From contig NC_080717.1 in NCBI RefSeq assembly GCF_019097595.1, positions 17,940,336 to 18,004,335 on the forward strand: DNA of 64,000 nucleotides, given 5' to 3'. The first letter of the stretch is position 1. Each line of letters opens with the position of its first letter. The notes under the pieces were generated by a model. The model ran no database searches, was not told the origin of the DNA, and saw only the letters and a list, made by a program, of their open reading frames with translations. The stretch comes from Hemibagrus wyckioides (Eukaryota > Chordata > Actinopteri > Siluriformes > Bagridae). The position numbers and the translations under genes are program-made. Shown here in pieces: positions 1 to 13,231 of the stretch.

Positions 1-92
1 TCAAATGCTTTATTTGTCATTTGTACAGTTGACACAGAAAACTGACAAATACTGGGGCATATATTAAAATATACTATCTAATGAACAAAATA

Positions 93-290
93 TCCATCCA
101 TCCATCCATCCATCTCCTACAGTGTTGCAGGGAACTGGGAGCCTATCTCAGGGGACTTGGACACACTAGGATGCAAACACTATGGACAGTTTAGACACCT
201 ACAATACACTGGTAGAACATGCGAACGGGGTAGTGATGGCAGTCAAGGTTTAACCCTGGAGGTGCACTGTGCCCCTACCAATAAACAAAA
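93..290 (-). repeat. tRNA-derived SINE, degraded, with (ATCC)n tail
   Basis: The plus-strand order is (ATCC)n, CAGTGTTGCAGGGAACTGGG, CACTATGGACAGTTTAGACA and TTTAACCCTGGAGGTGCA. It reads as the complement of a SINE whose 3' end is a (GGAT)n tail. Confidence 0.55.
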
Positions 291-1088
291 CATACAAACA
301 TTAATGCAATATCTATTATATCCAAGGCAAAAAAAGCATTCTGGATGTAAACATTCACATAAAATTTACGTAAATATGTGCAAAGTGAAGTATAACAACA
401 TTGGCTGTGCAAAAGATTTTTGTAATTTTTATACATTTCAGAAACCACATTATATTGGTATTAATGTGATAATTGATTTAACATCTCTCGCTGGAATCAC
501 CATTTTAGCCATCCATTATAGGTTATGAAAAATGCACAATTGATTCCCACAATTTTCAACAAGAAGCTTCATCAGCCAAATTTCCTAATGAGCATAGAAA
601 GTGGAAATTAGGAAAAGTGCTCTCAATATTTTTATATTACTATTTTTTTTAATAATATTGTGATTATTGATATGGTCAGTTTGAAAGCACATTTAGAATT
701 CAATTTGTTTTAATTAGTAATTTTAAAAGTCCTTAATCTCCATTTGGATTTACCATGGGCTCACACTAGTTAAGCAGAATTTTGTGTAATTGCTAATTCC
801 ATGCTAATAATAAATCCTGTTACTTTAAAACTCATTTGTTGTTGCTAGTTTCTTATTAAAACAAAATTTCTTGACTGAAATGGGTTAACACATTTTAGGA
901 AATGAGAAATCCATATTTTCTTGAAGTCGTTGAATTGGTGAAAAATGATTTTGAAAAATTTCATTTGTATCCTTCAGTACAAATGAACCACACTACACTG
1001 TTTGGCATGTTGACTAATCATACTGTCCTTTTGTTTTAAAAAATATTACTCTACCACAGATGTGAACATGCCTTCTGCATATATAAAA
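291..1088. other. No feature seen
   Basis: AT-rich sequence between a SINE and the Tc1 element. Short open frames do not resemble any protein. Confidence 0.6.
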
Positions 1089-1090
1089 TA

Positions 1091-2338
1091 CACTATATTG
1101 CCAAAAGTATTCGCTCACCTGCCTTGACTCGCATATGAACTTAAGTGACATCCCATTCCTAATCCATAGGGTTCAATATGACGTCGGTCCACCCTTTGCA
1201 GCTATAACAGCTTCAACTCTTCTGGGAAGGCTGTCCACAAGGTTTAGGAGTGTGTTTATGGGAATTTTTGACCATTCTTCCAGAAGCGCATTTGTGAGGT
1301 CACACACTGATGTTGGACGAGAAGGCCTGGCTCTCAGTCTCAACTCTAATTTATCCCAAAGGTGTTCTATCGGGTTGAGGTCAGGACTCTGTGCAGGCCA
1401 GTCAAGTTCATCCACACCAGACTCTGTCATCCATGTCTTTATGGACCTTGCTTTGTGCACTGGTGCACAGTCATGTTGGAAGAGGAAGGGGCCAGCTCCA
1501 AACTGTTCCCACAAAGTTGGGAGCATGGAATTGTCCAAAATGTCTTGGTATGCTGAAGCATTCAGAGTTCCTTTCACTGGAACTAAGGGGCCAAGCCCAG
1601 CTCCTGAAAAACAACCCCACACCATAATCCCCCCTCCACCAAACTTTACACTTGGCACAATGCAGTCAGACAAGTACCGTTCTCCTGGCGACCGCCAAAC
1701 CCAGACTCGTCCATCAGATTGCCAGATGGAGAAGCGTGATTTGTCACTCCAGAGAACGCGTCTCCACTGCTCTAGAGTCCAGTGGCGGCGTGCTTTACAC
1801 CACTGCATCCGACGCTTTGCATTGCACTTGGTGATGTATGGCTTGGATGCAGCTGCTCGGCCATGGAAACCCATTCCATGAAGCTCTCTGCGCACTGTTC
1901 TTGAGCTAATCTGAAGGCCACATGAAGTTTGGAGGTCTGTAGCGATTGATTCTGCAGAAAGTTGGCAACCTCTTCACACTATGCACCTCAGCATCCGCTG
2001 ACCCCGCTCCGTCAGTTTACGTGGCCTACCACTTTGTGGCTGAGTTGCTGTCGTTCCCAAACACTTCCACGTTCTTATAATACAGCTGACAGTTGACTGT
2101 GGAATATTTAGGAGTGAGGAAATTTCACGACTGGATTTGTTGCACAGGTGGCATCCTATCACAGTTCCACGCTGGAATTCACTGAGCTCCTGAGAGCGAC
2201 CCATTCTTTCACAAATGTTTGTAAAAACAGTCTGCTTGCCTAGGTGCTTGATTTTATACACCTGTGGCCATGGAAGTGATTGGAACACCTGATTCTGATT
2301 ATTTGGATGGGTGAGCGAATTCTTTTGGCAATATAGTG
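1091..2338 (-). mobile_element. Tc1-type DNA transposon, nearly complete, 1248 bp
   Basis: The element begins CACTATATTGCCAAAAGTAT and ends with the reverse complement of the same TIR (TTTTGGCAATATAGTG), flanked on both sides by the TA target duplication (1089-1090 and 2339-2340). It encodes a transposase on the minus strand. Intact ends, full length and a single visible nonsense codon point to a fairly recent insertion. It lies about 12 kb downstream of gabra2, same strand. Confidence 0.95.
1173..2204 (-). pseudogene. Tc1 transposase, 343 codons, interrupted by one in-frame TGA
   Basis: A cut-and-paste transposase of the DD34E type. The likely start is MGRSQELSEF at 2204. A helix-turn-helix DNA-binding part (SREISSLLNIPQSTV) and the GRPRK motif (from about residue 59) precede a catalytic domain with D154 (WSDKSRF), D245 ([11 protein letters not shown]) and E280 ([11 protein letters not shown]), with 34 residues between the last two. 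The frame is open from end to end except for a TGA at codon 77 (1976-1974), just after GQRMLRCIV. A CGA-to-TGA transition at a CpG would explain it, but that is inference. No frameshift is needed to join the two halves. As it stands no full-length protein would be made. Confidence 0.92.
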
Positions 2339-3614
2339 TACTTCCTGTGTGCTACCGAGCTATAAGGTATAATGAATAATAAAGTACACCATAATGCAGA
2401 ATCTTTTATACACAAAACAGTAATAGCTGCCATGAATTTTGCGACATGTTGGATAAAAATGAGTCAGTCAACATGCTGCAACATTTCCATTTCCTCCCTG
2501 ATGAGCACAGGCTGTTCATGAACTGTTCACTGATATAAGATGCTTCCTTTTATAAGTCTTTAGTGCTACATAGAATTTATATGTGCAGGCAGCAGCATTT
2601 TTACATTACGTATGAGATTATGTATGTTTTATTATCATCATAAACCATAAAATCTAATATCGCAATTTGTGTTTTGGATGTATATATAAGAAATAGCACA
2701 AAACATGGCTTTCCTCTTCTCTTCTGTGCATTTTAACATCTGTCAGGTTCGGTTTGTGCATTTACAGCTTCCATTTCCCAAACACAATGACTGCTAGATA
2801 GAAATTAAAACACTCCCAAGATAAAGTAGAGGTCACTTAAAGTACAGACAGTAACCTATTGATCTGAGAAGGTGCTATTTGTTATCTTCAACTGCACAGA
2901 GACCATTAAAAACACAATGAGCAATATAAGCACGTGAAAAAGTACAGCAAATATAGTTGCACACGCTGCCAGCAGTCTAGAGCTCTGACGATTCTCGGAA
3001 AGGTTCCATGTGCAGCACTTGATGGATCTGATAAGATGTGTAACAGCATTTCGCTAGATTTTGTGAAGCTTTGCTGGAAATCATCCTTAGCTCTGGGCCA
3101 GAATTCTCTCCATTCAACACTTTCCTACTTGTTCCCTTTTTCTTGTTGTTGTTTCGATGAGAGATTTTGAATGAGCCTTTTTTTGGCAGGAAACCACAGT
3201 GTGAAAATATACACTAAGTGTTTTTGTGTGTCTTTTGAGAAGTACATTAAATTATCCAGTGGATATTAGAATTTCACATCTTACTCACTCTCTGTAATCT
3301 CTTCTGAAACGCTCATTAATGAAGACTTCATTAGTACATAAGAAATACCAGCCATGACAAATAAGAGGAGTGTTCTAATAAATGAAGTCAGTTAGTACCT
3401 TAAGAGCACTCCGGCCCTAAGAATGCATTAGTGGGTGTGTGACTGAAAAGAATGTAATGGCAAACACTAATAGCTAGACATACAACATTAACCTCCTCCC
3501 TACCCGTAGATCCTACTCGAACTCTCTTTATCATTCCAGACTAATGGGCTCACATTTGCACTCTGGAAACCTAAATTGTGCATTTAGCTGTGTGTGTGTG
3601 GTGGTGGTGGTGGT

Positions 3615-3636
3615 GGGGGGGGGGGGGGGGGGGGGG
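3615..3636 (+). repeat. 22-base poly-G tract after (GTG)n
   Basis: An uninterrupted run of 22 G preceded by a (GGT)n stretch (about 3598-3614). Such a run can form G-quadruplex structures. The exact length may be a sequencing or assembly artefact. Confidence 0.85.
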
Positions 3637-3932
3637 TGCACCGGAGATACACCTGAGATGCTCACGGAAGCCCGACAGTGCAGCAGAGAGCATGTACAAG
3701 ATGAATTACTGTCAAGCAGATGTGCGATGAATTAGCAGTGTTAAGGATGCAGGCAATTTTATTTCTAGCTACATGAGTATATTAAAGGAATAGCAATGAG
3801 GAGACATTTCCAGTTGCTTTTAAGAGACACTGCAAAATCAAAGAGTGCTTAGCTCTGTTTTGCTTGCACACACACTTGTGCACCATAAATATATGACACA
3901 GAGCATTATCAGTGCATTATCATATTAATAAT

Positions 3933-3936
<4 letters not shown>

Positions 3937-3969
<33 letters not shown>
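3937..3969 (+). repeat. (GA)n microsatellite
   Basis: About 16 GA units, uninterrupted. Confidence 0.9.
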
Positions 3970-3972
<3 letters not shown>

Positions 3973-6091
3973 GGCAAGCTATAGAACTGAAAGAGATAAA
4001 AGTAACAATGAGGAGAAGGGGCCTGGCAGCAAAGAAAAAGTCAATTTCCTGTCAGAGCTAGGCTAGGAGAAGGATCTCCTCAGAGCAAAAGCTGATGTCA
4101 CAGTTGTGGATTACATGCCTAAGAGCCTGTCAGTCTCTGAACCTGACACTTTCTCGCCTGCAAAATACTACCACAGAAGACATTAGTGAGAATGGGACAA
4201 CTTACCACATCACCACTCAGGGTAAAATTACAGAGGATAGGCATTTCTCATCAAGACCCAGTGTGATTGTTTCCAATGAAAACAAATCTCAATTCTTCTC
4301 TGAGACAAATAATATACATCAAAACCTATACTCATCGATCAAAACAACAGAAGAGCTTTCTCTTCAACGCTATGATTCATTTCGGGTGACAAAAATGAAA
4401 GCAATTTTGATACATTTACGGTAACAGCCTCATTATACGAGGCATGAGGCAAACCCAATACTGTTACAAAACCTTCTTAAAATGATTGCTCTGATTGAAG
4501 CGAAGCGAATCTTGTTTATTTTCATTTTGTCATTCAAGCTACTTCAAGCTCCCTGTGTCTCAGGCAACAAATATGGAAATGAGATGAATACGGAACAGAT
4601 TTGTTCAGTATCGTTTACCTCTCACCTGGTTGTTTTCTATTTATATGAATTTCCTGATCTGGACTGCCAAACAGGAGTGAATAGTAACCATCATGTGGTA
4701 GTTGTCCCAGTGGATGATGGCTGTGTGCACAGATATAGTCTGAAGGATGCGGAATTAAAATGGGAAATGCTTGAGAGCCATCAGCTCACAGTGTCTGGTG
4801 ATTTCAGTCCAATTTCCGACCTCTCATTCCCTGTCACTATCACTTTCCATTATGCTGGCTGAGTAAACAAGCCAACCAAATGTCACTCTCCATAGGAGAG
4901 GCCCTGTAAATACGCAGCACCTGCCATGCCTCCAGATTTATCCTCAGTTCATTATATTGCTATCGCTGACTTCCAGAAGGACAGAGTGGACATTAACCTC
5001 TTATATGGTGTGAAATGTTAGTTAAAATTGATCAAGAGGGGGAAAAAACCCTGTTTTAGTCAACATGAGCTATTAAAATGGATATGTTACATGGCTTTTA
5101 GCATTTAACATGACTATAAAGTACTAGGGGTAAATTTTTTTTTTTAATGTTAAGCATATGCTGTAGCGAGTCAAGGTTAAAAATCTCATTTCATGTTGTG
5201 AAGTTGAACATTACAAGTAGCTGCATATAAAAGACATCTGGTGAGTGGTTGTTTTAATCCCTATAGCGATACTTCAGCTATCAGTACGTGTGAAATTGAA
5301 AAATCAAGCGCAAAATGTCCCCAAGAGAGCTGGGCTTATACATTCATGAAGAAGCTCTCTTAGTTTATCACCAATTAAGCAAACTCACAAATGCTGAAGA
5401 CATTAAAATATTGCTGAGAGCAAAGCATGCTGTTATCTTACATACCAAATTTTGACTTGAATGCTGTGTGTTTTTCTTTACAACCACTCACAAGGAGAAT
5501 GTCACTGACTCTCACTGTTTCTGACCAATATGATTACATTCTGCTACTTTCCCCCTCTCTGAATCATGACCCAGATTTGATGTGACTCATTTGGATGATT
5601 TGCATGGAAATGATCTGTCATTTTGAATATTTTACTTCTTGCCTGTGAAATGGCAAGTCTTTGTTAAAATCTCAATGCTGTGAAAATTATTTGGAGGGAT
5701 GAAACAAGAATAATGATTCTGCCAGAGTGAGAACTCATCTCATACATAAAATTGTGTGCATGTGTGTGTGTGTGTGTGCAGAGGAGGGCGTGGGTGAAGG
5801 CAAGAAGATTAATGTCTCTAGGTATTCTAATAATCTCATCTAATAAAAACATAATAACTTTTACATTTTTGTGGACTGAAATAATCAAGTTTGTCTATTT
5901 TCAAAATTTCAGTGGTGATTATGTGAAATTTTGACATTTGTGGACCTAATTTTTTCTGCCACATTCACAGTTTTTTCAGTTTTAAGAAACGGTAAATAAC
6001 ACAATAAATCCCGATACTGTTTTGTAATATTATTTCCAAATGATTGTTGAAACCTCAGATGAATGGAGAAATCATGAGAATTCACTGCCAG

Positions 6092-6378
6092 TCCATCCAT
6101 CCATCCATCCATCCACCCATCCACTACACTGCTTATTCTACTGGGTTCCGGGGAAACCTGGAACCTTTCCCAGTCTATTGTAGGGCACAATCACACACAA
6201 TACTGACAATTTAGAGATTCCAGTCTCCTACAATGCATGTCTTTGGACTGGGGAGGAAACTGGAGTACCCAGAGGAAACCCTCGAGGCAAAGGGGGGAAA
6301 GTGCAAACCCCACACACACATGGTGGAGGCGGGAATTAAACCCCCAGCCCTGGAGGTGTGAAGCAAATGTTCTAAACA
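6092..6378 (-). repeat. tRNA-derived SINE with (GGAT)n tail
   Basis: A good copy: plus-strand (CATC)n tail, GGGAAACCTGGAACCTTTCC, TGCATGTCTTTGGACTGGGG, GAGGAAACTGGAGTACCCAG, and GGGAATTAAACCCCCAGCCC, the complement of a pol III B-box-like stretch. Direction is therefore minus. Confidence 0.7.
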
Positions 6379-6683
6379 CAGATTCCTTGGTTACATTTTT
6401 CTAATTTCAGTGTATTTAAAATATGCTTCAAATAAATACATTATCCATCCATTTTCTGTACCACTTACCCTCAGTGTTGCAGGGAACCTGGAGACTACAC
6501 AAAAATATGTAAGAAATGAAATGAGTACAATCATACAAAACCTCTGTGTTCTATTCATTCAAATGGAGTAAATCTGTGTAATGGAATAATCTGAAAAATC
6601 ACAAATTGTCTAAGTGTACTAACTGTCCCATCCAAAAGTACTGGAATGGCAGGGTCAATTCATTTGGTTTTGCTATATGCTTA

Positions 6684-6890
6684 AGATAGTGGCCGTCGTA
6701 GCACATGTGGGTAAGGTGCTAGATTGTTGATCAGAAGGTTGAGGTTCAAGCTCCAGCGCTGCCACTGTTGGGCCCCTGAACAAAGCCCTTAACCATTTTT
6801 GCTCCAAGATTGCTGCATCACTTCCGAAGCTGGTATATATGAAGAAAGAATTTCACTTTGCTGTAATGTGTATGTGACAAAGAAGGCTTT
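6684..6890 (+). repeat. tRNA-derived SINE, second family
   Basis: Contains TTGATCAGAAGGTTGAGGTT with B-box-like GGTTCAAGCTCC, then CTGCCACTGTTGGGCCCCTG, AAAGCCCTTAACC, and a tail AAGAATTTCACTTTGCTGTA. Related copies lie at 18633, 19573 and 23072. Confidence 0.65.
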
Positions 6891-6937
6891 TTCTTCTAAA
6901 AAGACATTTAGGATCAAAAGATGGGATGATAAATTTA

Positions 6938-7195
6938 AATTTCAGCACTGCTTGTCCTACACTGGCTCGCAAGGAACCTGGAGTCTAACCTAGGGGAGTC
7001 AGGGGCATGGACAATACACACTAGAAACAATATAGAGATGCCAATAAGCCTGCAATACATGTTTTTGGACTGGTGGAGGAAATCCAAAAGCACAGGGAGA
7101 ACACACAAACTCTACACACAGAGCAGAAGCAGGAAACAAACCTCCAAACTGCCATGGTGCAAGGCAAACGCAATAATCACTAAACAAATGAGCCT
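6938..7195 (-). repeat. tRNA-derived SINE, same family
   Basis: Contains CACTGGCTCGCAAGGAACCTG, ATACATGTTTTTGGACTGG and GGAAACAAACCTCCAAACTG in the family order. The (GGAT)n tail is missing. A short tail-end piece of the same family lies at 6445-6505. Confidence 0.6.
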
Positions 7196-7559
7196 CTTAA
7201 TTTCAGCTTTCATTTCATGATATTAACATCTAGATTTGTCCGTGGTGCAAGTAATAAGTTTTATTGTTACCACTGCACATTATTTTAATGCCCATGCTAC
7301 TTCTTGTGAATACTGAAGTGAGCCATTTCATATGCTGTTGGACTTGCATCTAAGTATAACAGCAATTGCAATGAATTGAATTAAGATGAATTACACTGAA
7401 TGCACTGAAGTGACAATTGTACCACAGAGAACAGGCATTTCTGTGAGAATGAAACTAGATCCAATTTGGATCCATTTGAATTGGTAATTACATTTGAATG
7501 TTTATTCTGTTTAATTTGTTTGAAACTGCTTTACCCCGAGTCAGTCAAAATGTGTTAAC

Positions 7560-7960
7560 AAAGATTAGCAAGGCTGTCTACAACTTTCCAGTTCTGATTT
7601 TATTAGCATAATTTAGAATTGATGAATACTCATTTAATCTTAGAAGACATTGTCATTCATTATGCGCATAGGCATTCATCATCATTTTCACTTGACCTTT
7701 CCACAGGATAAACTTTGGCCTTCTGACCTTCAGACCTGTTTGCATGACATTTCTAATCATATTTCTTTGGTCAGACCGCCTAAATCTTCCCGTGAGAAAT
7801 AATTAGATTACTGGAGCAGTTAACGTCGGCTTCTCAAGCTTGTCAGTAAACTGTGACACGTTAATCTGGCAGCATTTTATTGATCATACGCAAAAGAGCA
7901 ACAGCCAGTAACAGCAATTTCCATTTCAATTAGCTTTCCAATAAATCAACAAATTCAAGT
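7560..7960. other. Repeat-poor block, candidate conserved non-coding element
   Basis: Balanced composition, no repeats or ORFs, and homeodomain-style cores such as AATAATTAGATTACTGG (7798-7814) and TCAATTAGCTTTCCAATAAA. Classed as a candidate on texture alone; no alignment was possible. Confidence 0.3.
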
Positions 7961-9002
7961 GCATGCATGCAGGTGCAGTCACAGCAGGATCGCAAAGTTC
8001 AGATTTCAAACTTTTGTATTTAGTTGATGAGGATTCTGGAGATGTAATTTGAATAACTTTGCTGCCTCATTATCTAAGAATATTCATGCTCGAGGAATGT
8101 AATACTATGGACAAACTAACACACAAATATATGTTCATTTGTACTCGTAAAGAGTATTATATGACAAATATGAAGCCATTGAAAAAAAAAAATCCTTGGC
8201 CATGCATTTCTGCTACAAATATTATATACAATGATTTGATTCTCAGAAAAAAACAACAGGCTGATGGTGAAGCTTTTCCAAGCCAGATGAGAAAATCTGT
8301 TATACTGGTGACATCCATCAAACACATGGAAATAAACTCCCTGATTTTCTAGCAGCATCTAATGCTCTGTTTATTGGTGGCCCACAGTGGGCTAATGCTC
8401 AGCCCACGCTCAACCTCCACTGTGCCTACTCACTGGTATAATGAGCCAGTTTGTAGAAAGTAGGAACACACTCTGTACTTTATCAAACCTCAGCTAAATC
8501 GTTATAAAAATAGTCCACCTGAGGTGCCCATCTGTAACTTCTGACATTTGCGCTGGGAAAGGACATTCCACTTAGCATGCTAATAGCTCCAATCGACCCA
8601 GGATCGTCTGATATATATGATAATGTGCTGGTAATTGGTAGCCTGTTTAAAAATTGATATGTGTTGTTGGAGGAATAAGTAAATGTAAGTCAAAGGTTGT
8701 AATCTAACATTGAAGTAAAGCAAGATCATATGATTTTTTTTTAAGTATACGAACATGAATCAGAGATTTATGTGGGTCAGAGTATCATCCTCATATTATA
8801 GAATTAGTGCTTGAGATTGTTTTGCTTGAGATAAACAGTGCAATTTAAGGAAATTACAATGTGAAAAATGATTTTAAAAATGTCTGATTATGTGTCAGGG
8901 TATGTAAGAGGCATGTGTAGGATATTACACCAATTAGTCAGTGTTCAGGTCATCCAGGTACTGTGTTGAAAGAGTGTATGTGTGTCTGTGCATTTATGTA
9001 TA

Positions 9003-9198
9003 CCAGTGGTGTCTGAGTTTATTTGCAATTGGCTGGTATGGGTGCAGGTTTTTATTCCAATCACACAGCAGCTACACCTGATTCCACCTGTTTAATCAGT
9101 TTATCTTGGCTTTCAGTAGACTCAGATGTGGCTTCTGATTGATTAGAATGGAAACCTGCACCCACACCGACCCTTTCAGATAAGATTGGACACCCCTG
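9003..9198. mobile_element. Palindromic (hairpin) MITE, about 196 bp
   Basis: Long imperfect inverted repeats: CCAGTGGTGTC with GACACCCCTG at the ends, and GGCTGGTATGGGTGCAGG (9031-9048) matched by the complement of CCTGCACCCACACCGACC (9155-9172). It has no coding capacity. The sequence resembles a widespread fish element whose superfamily I cannot name with certainty. Confidence 0.75.
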
Positions 9199-9211
9199 AT
9201 AGATATACTCA

Positions 9212-9620
<409 letters not shown>

Positions 9621-9621
<1 letters not shown>

Positions 9622-10567
9622 GTATCAAAGACAACAAAGAGTGAACCTTGTTTGTTTTTGCATCATTCTATTTTAGGCTGCTTTGACAAGCACCAGCTCT
9701 CATGAGTGCCAACATGCTGTCTGGTTTTGTTCCAGTGTCACTGTTGAATCGCCAAATGATTATCTGTGGCTATGTAGTAATTTTATTTGATGGGTGACAG
9801 TGACAGATCTGAAACTAATTTCTCATTTTAAAAGGGAAGACTGAGTCTCTACCTACTGGTACATTTCTTTCACCTAGAAATGAAAGTCGCAATGACACAC
9901 TGTGTCAGTTATGTAAAATAACATGCATGAGATATCAGGGCCATTAAATGAAGAAAGTCACAACTTTTTATGGAGTCACTAAATTTGGAGTACCAATAAG
10001 AATGAGTTGATATGTCTATCCAAATATAAACAGGGAGAAAAGACTATTTTTTGTTTTTGTTTAATGTCTCTGATCTCATGTGTGTCTCTGAGAGGAGTGA
10101 AACAAGATAGTGTGTAGTGTTAAGTATCCACATATGTGTTCTGTCACCTGCTCCTATCTCTGACTGATGAAGACATCCTTCTGCTCATAATGACCTATCC
10201 GTCCCCTGCCATTTTTAGAACTCCATTTTCAGGATTTCACTTTAATCAGAGCTCTCCATCACAGCCATGTCAGTGTCAGAGCGGCCTGACAAACCACCAG
10301 CTCATCAGAACAAGGAGGTTTTTCCACACCTCTATGACCAGGATTTACAGGCTTCAGCAGGATGGACATCATAAAAACAGGCTGTTATTGTATATTTGCC
10401 AGAGAAAAACCATATAAGTGAGATTACGTGATGTTGATGGTGTGCTAGCTCTTCTTTCAGGTTTGAGTCATTCAGCTGAAACCAGACTAATATTTCCATT
10501 TGAGAAAATAATTCCTAAACAAATTATGGTGCAATTTTTAGGTTTTAAATTGCATTTTGTTTCAGCA
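9621..10567. other. No feature seen
   Basis: Unique-looking AT-rich sequence between the (TATC)n array and a SINE. Confidence 0.6.
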
Positions 10568-10830
10568 GAGTGGTGCAGTAGGTGTTTCTGCCTTACAGCT
10601 TCAGGGTCTTCAGTTCACTCCTGAGCTTAGGATTCTGTCTGTGCGGAGACTTGCAAGTTTCCTGAGTTTCATTCCGGTTCTCTGGTTTCTTCCTACCTCC
10701 AGAATCATTGCTGGAGTTGAAAAAAAAAAAAATCCCCCAGATATGAATGAGTGTGTGTGTGTATGTGTGTGCGCGCACCTGGAATAGAACTGGTGTCCTA
10801 TCTGTTTACTGGCTTCCTATCTGATCTGAC
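10568..10830 (+). repeat. tRNA-derived SINE, plus orientation
   Basis: A-box-like TGGTGCAGTAGG (10571-10582) and B-box-like CAGTTCACTCC (10612-10622) are followed by TCTGTGCGGAGACTTGCAAG and GGTTTCTTCCTACCTCCAG, the complement of motifs in the minus-oriented copies. Confidence 0.65.
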
Positions 10831-10879
10831 CCTGACCCTGACCAGGTTAAAGCAGTTACTAATGATGAATTAGTATCAT

Positions 10880-11158
10880 TAATCCATCCATTTTCTTTAT
10901 CTCTTATCTTACACCAGATCACGGGGAGTCTAAAACCTATCCAAGTGATTCAAGGCAGGGGACACCCTGGAGGTGGTGCCAACCCATCACAGGCTACACT
11001 CACTCACTCAATACGGACAATTTAGAGAGCCTGAAGCCTATAATGCATGTCTTTAGACAAACCCCTGAATCACAGGGAGAAAATGCAAACTCACAGAGGT
11101 GGGAATTGTACCACCAAACCTAGAGATGCAGTGCTAACAACTACAACTACAATGACCC
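10880..11158 (-). repeat. tRNA-derived SINE, same family, minus orientation
   Basis: Plus-strand CCATCCATTTTCTTTATC, GGGGACACCCTGGAGGTGG, TAATGCATGTCTTTAGAC and GGGAATTGTACCACCAAACC in family order. It lies 50 bp from the plus-oriented copy at 10568, so the two form an inverted pair. Confidence 0.65.
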
Positions 11159-11968
<810 letters not shown>

Positions 11969-12411
11969 TATTCAGCAACAAACTGTTGAAAGAGGAACAA
12001 GAATGAAAGAGCAAATATCACTATTTATAACATACTGAAAAATCCAGCAGCAGTCAAAAAAGTGAAGAAGAAAAAAAAAAACACATGTGCTGCATTTGAT
12101 ATGTCAAAAGGGACATTCAATTCACTGGTCAAAATTGAACTAAAATCATAATAGCACATTACAGAAATTCATTTTCAACACAGATTTTTTTTTTTAGCAA
12201 AATGTAAACAACAAACAAACATCAACAACAACAACATAAAAACACTTCTTGTCTGCTATTGGACAGAGCCAATAAATAAATCTGCACTTTCCATATATGA
12301 ACGTATATTACAGTACTATCTACAAGTTAATGAACCACTTAAATGAGACTTTTATAAAGCATTATTACATTCCGTATCTATGCAGCTGCAACCAGCATTG
12401 CAATGTTTTTT

Positions 12412-12417
12412 TTTATT
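12412..12417 (-). terminator. Candidate polyadenylation signal for gabra2
   Basis: Reads AATAAA on the gene's strand (TTTATT on the plus strand), about 1.64 kb beyond the stop codon. The region is AT-rich, so the hexamer may be chance. A further TTTATT occurs near 11631. Confidence 0.3.
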
Positions 12418-13142
12418 GCTCCAACATCTTTCTGTATAACCACGATGACAACCTGCTTACACAGTTAAAGCTACTTAAAAAAACTCAAAGCAGTGCTTGA
12501 TGAGAAAATCTTGATTGTAATTAAAATTCCAGGAAAAAAAAAAAAGAAATAATGAGAGATAAATAGATAGATAAGCAGACAGACAGACCCAGACAGGGAG
12601 ACAGACTGACAGACAGACAGACATATAAATAAATAACATCACCTACCGTCATTAAATGAGGGAAGATAAATAAGGAATGATCACATGCAAAATTTTAAAT
12701 GTACCATTTCAGCCATTTTTCTTCTTACAGCCTGGACAACACTGCAGCATGCTTTGTATATGGAATATATGTCCATCCTTTAAACATGACTGTAATGTCA
12801 GAAATTAAATAACACACAATGCTTTAAATCTGTGCAGATACAGTAAACTATGCTCAGGATCAATCTTGCACAGGGGAACAGCTTTATAGTCCAGCATACT
12901 TCAGACGTAATAAGAGATATAAAAATATTTAGCTTCAGTAGAGAGGGTAAACATGCATTACTTGAAGCACTTGTAGGTGTTTGGTCCACATTATCCCACT
13001 CAAACAAATAAATAAATAAACAAACAAACAACAAATAAATAAATAAATAAATGTAAGCATATCAATAGCCAAACTGGTTGTCCTTTGATTTCTAAGAATC
13101 AAAAAAAATGAATTTAGAAATAAATAAATACATAAATACATA

Positions 13143-13148
<6 letters not shown>

Positions 13149-13228
<80 letters not shown>
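13149..13228 (+). repeat. (AT)n microsatellite, 80 bp
   Basis: Pure AT tract in the probable 3' UTR or flank of gabra2, preceded by imperfect (AAAT)n. Confidence 0.95.

Positions 13229-13231
<3 letters not shown>

Larger units (their letters stand above)
2341..6091. other. Intergenic stretch with simple repeats only
   Basis: Contains the poly-G and (GA)n tracts and a (TG)n at about 5757-5778. Open frames at 4095-4424 and 4482-4862 (plus) have no recognisable domain, and I do not call them genes. Confidence 0.6.

Noticed and set aside
1135..1881. A 248-codon plus-strand frame
   Set aside because: It is the antisense shadow of the Tc1 transposase, which carries all recognisable motifs on the minus strand.
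4095..4424. A 109-codon frame just upstream of it
   Set aside because: Low-information Ser/Thr/Asn-rich translation with no motif.
4482..4862. A 126-codon frame with a hydrophobic start resembling a secreted protein
   Set aside because: No domain, no splice context and no similarity that I recognise; length is within chance for this composition.
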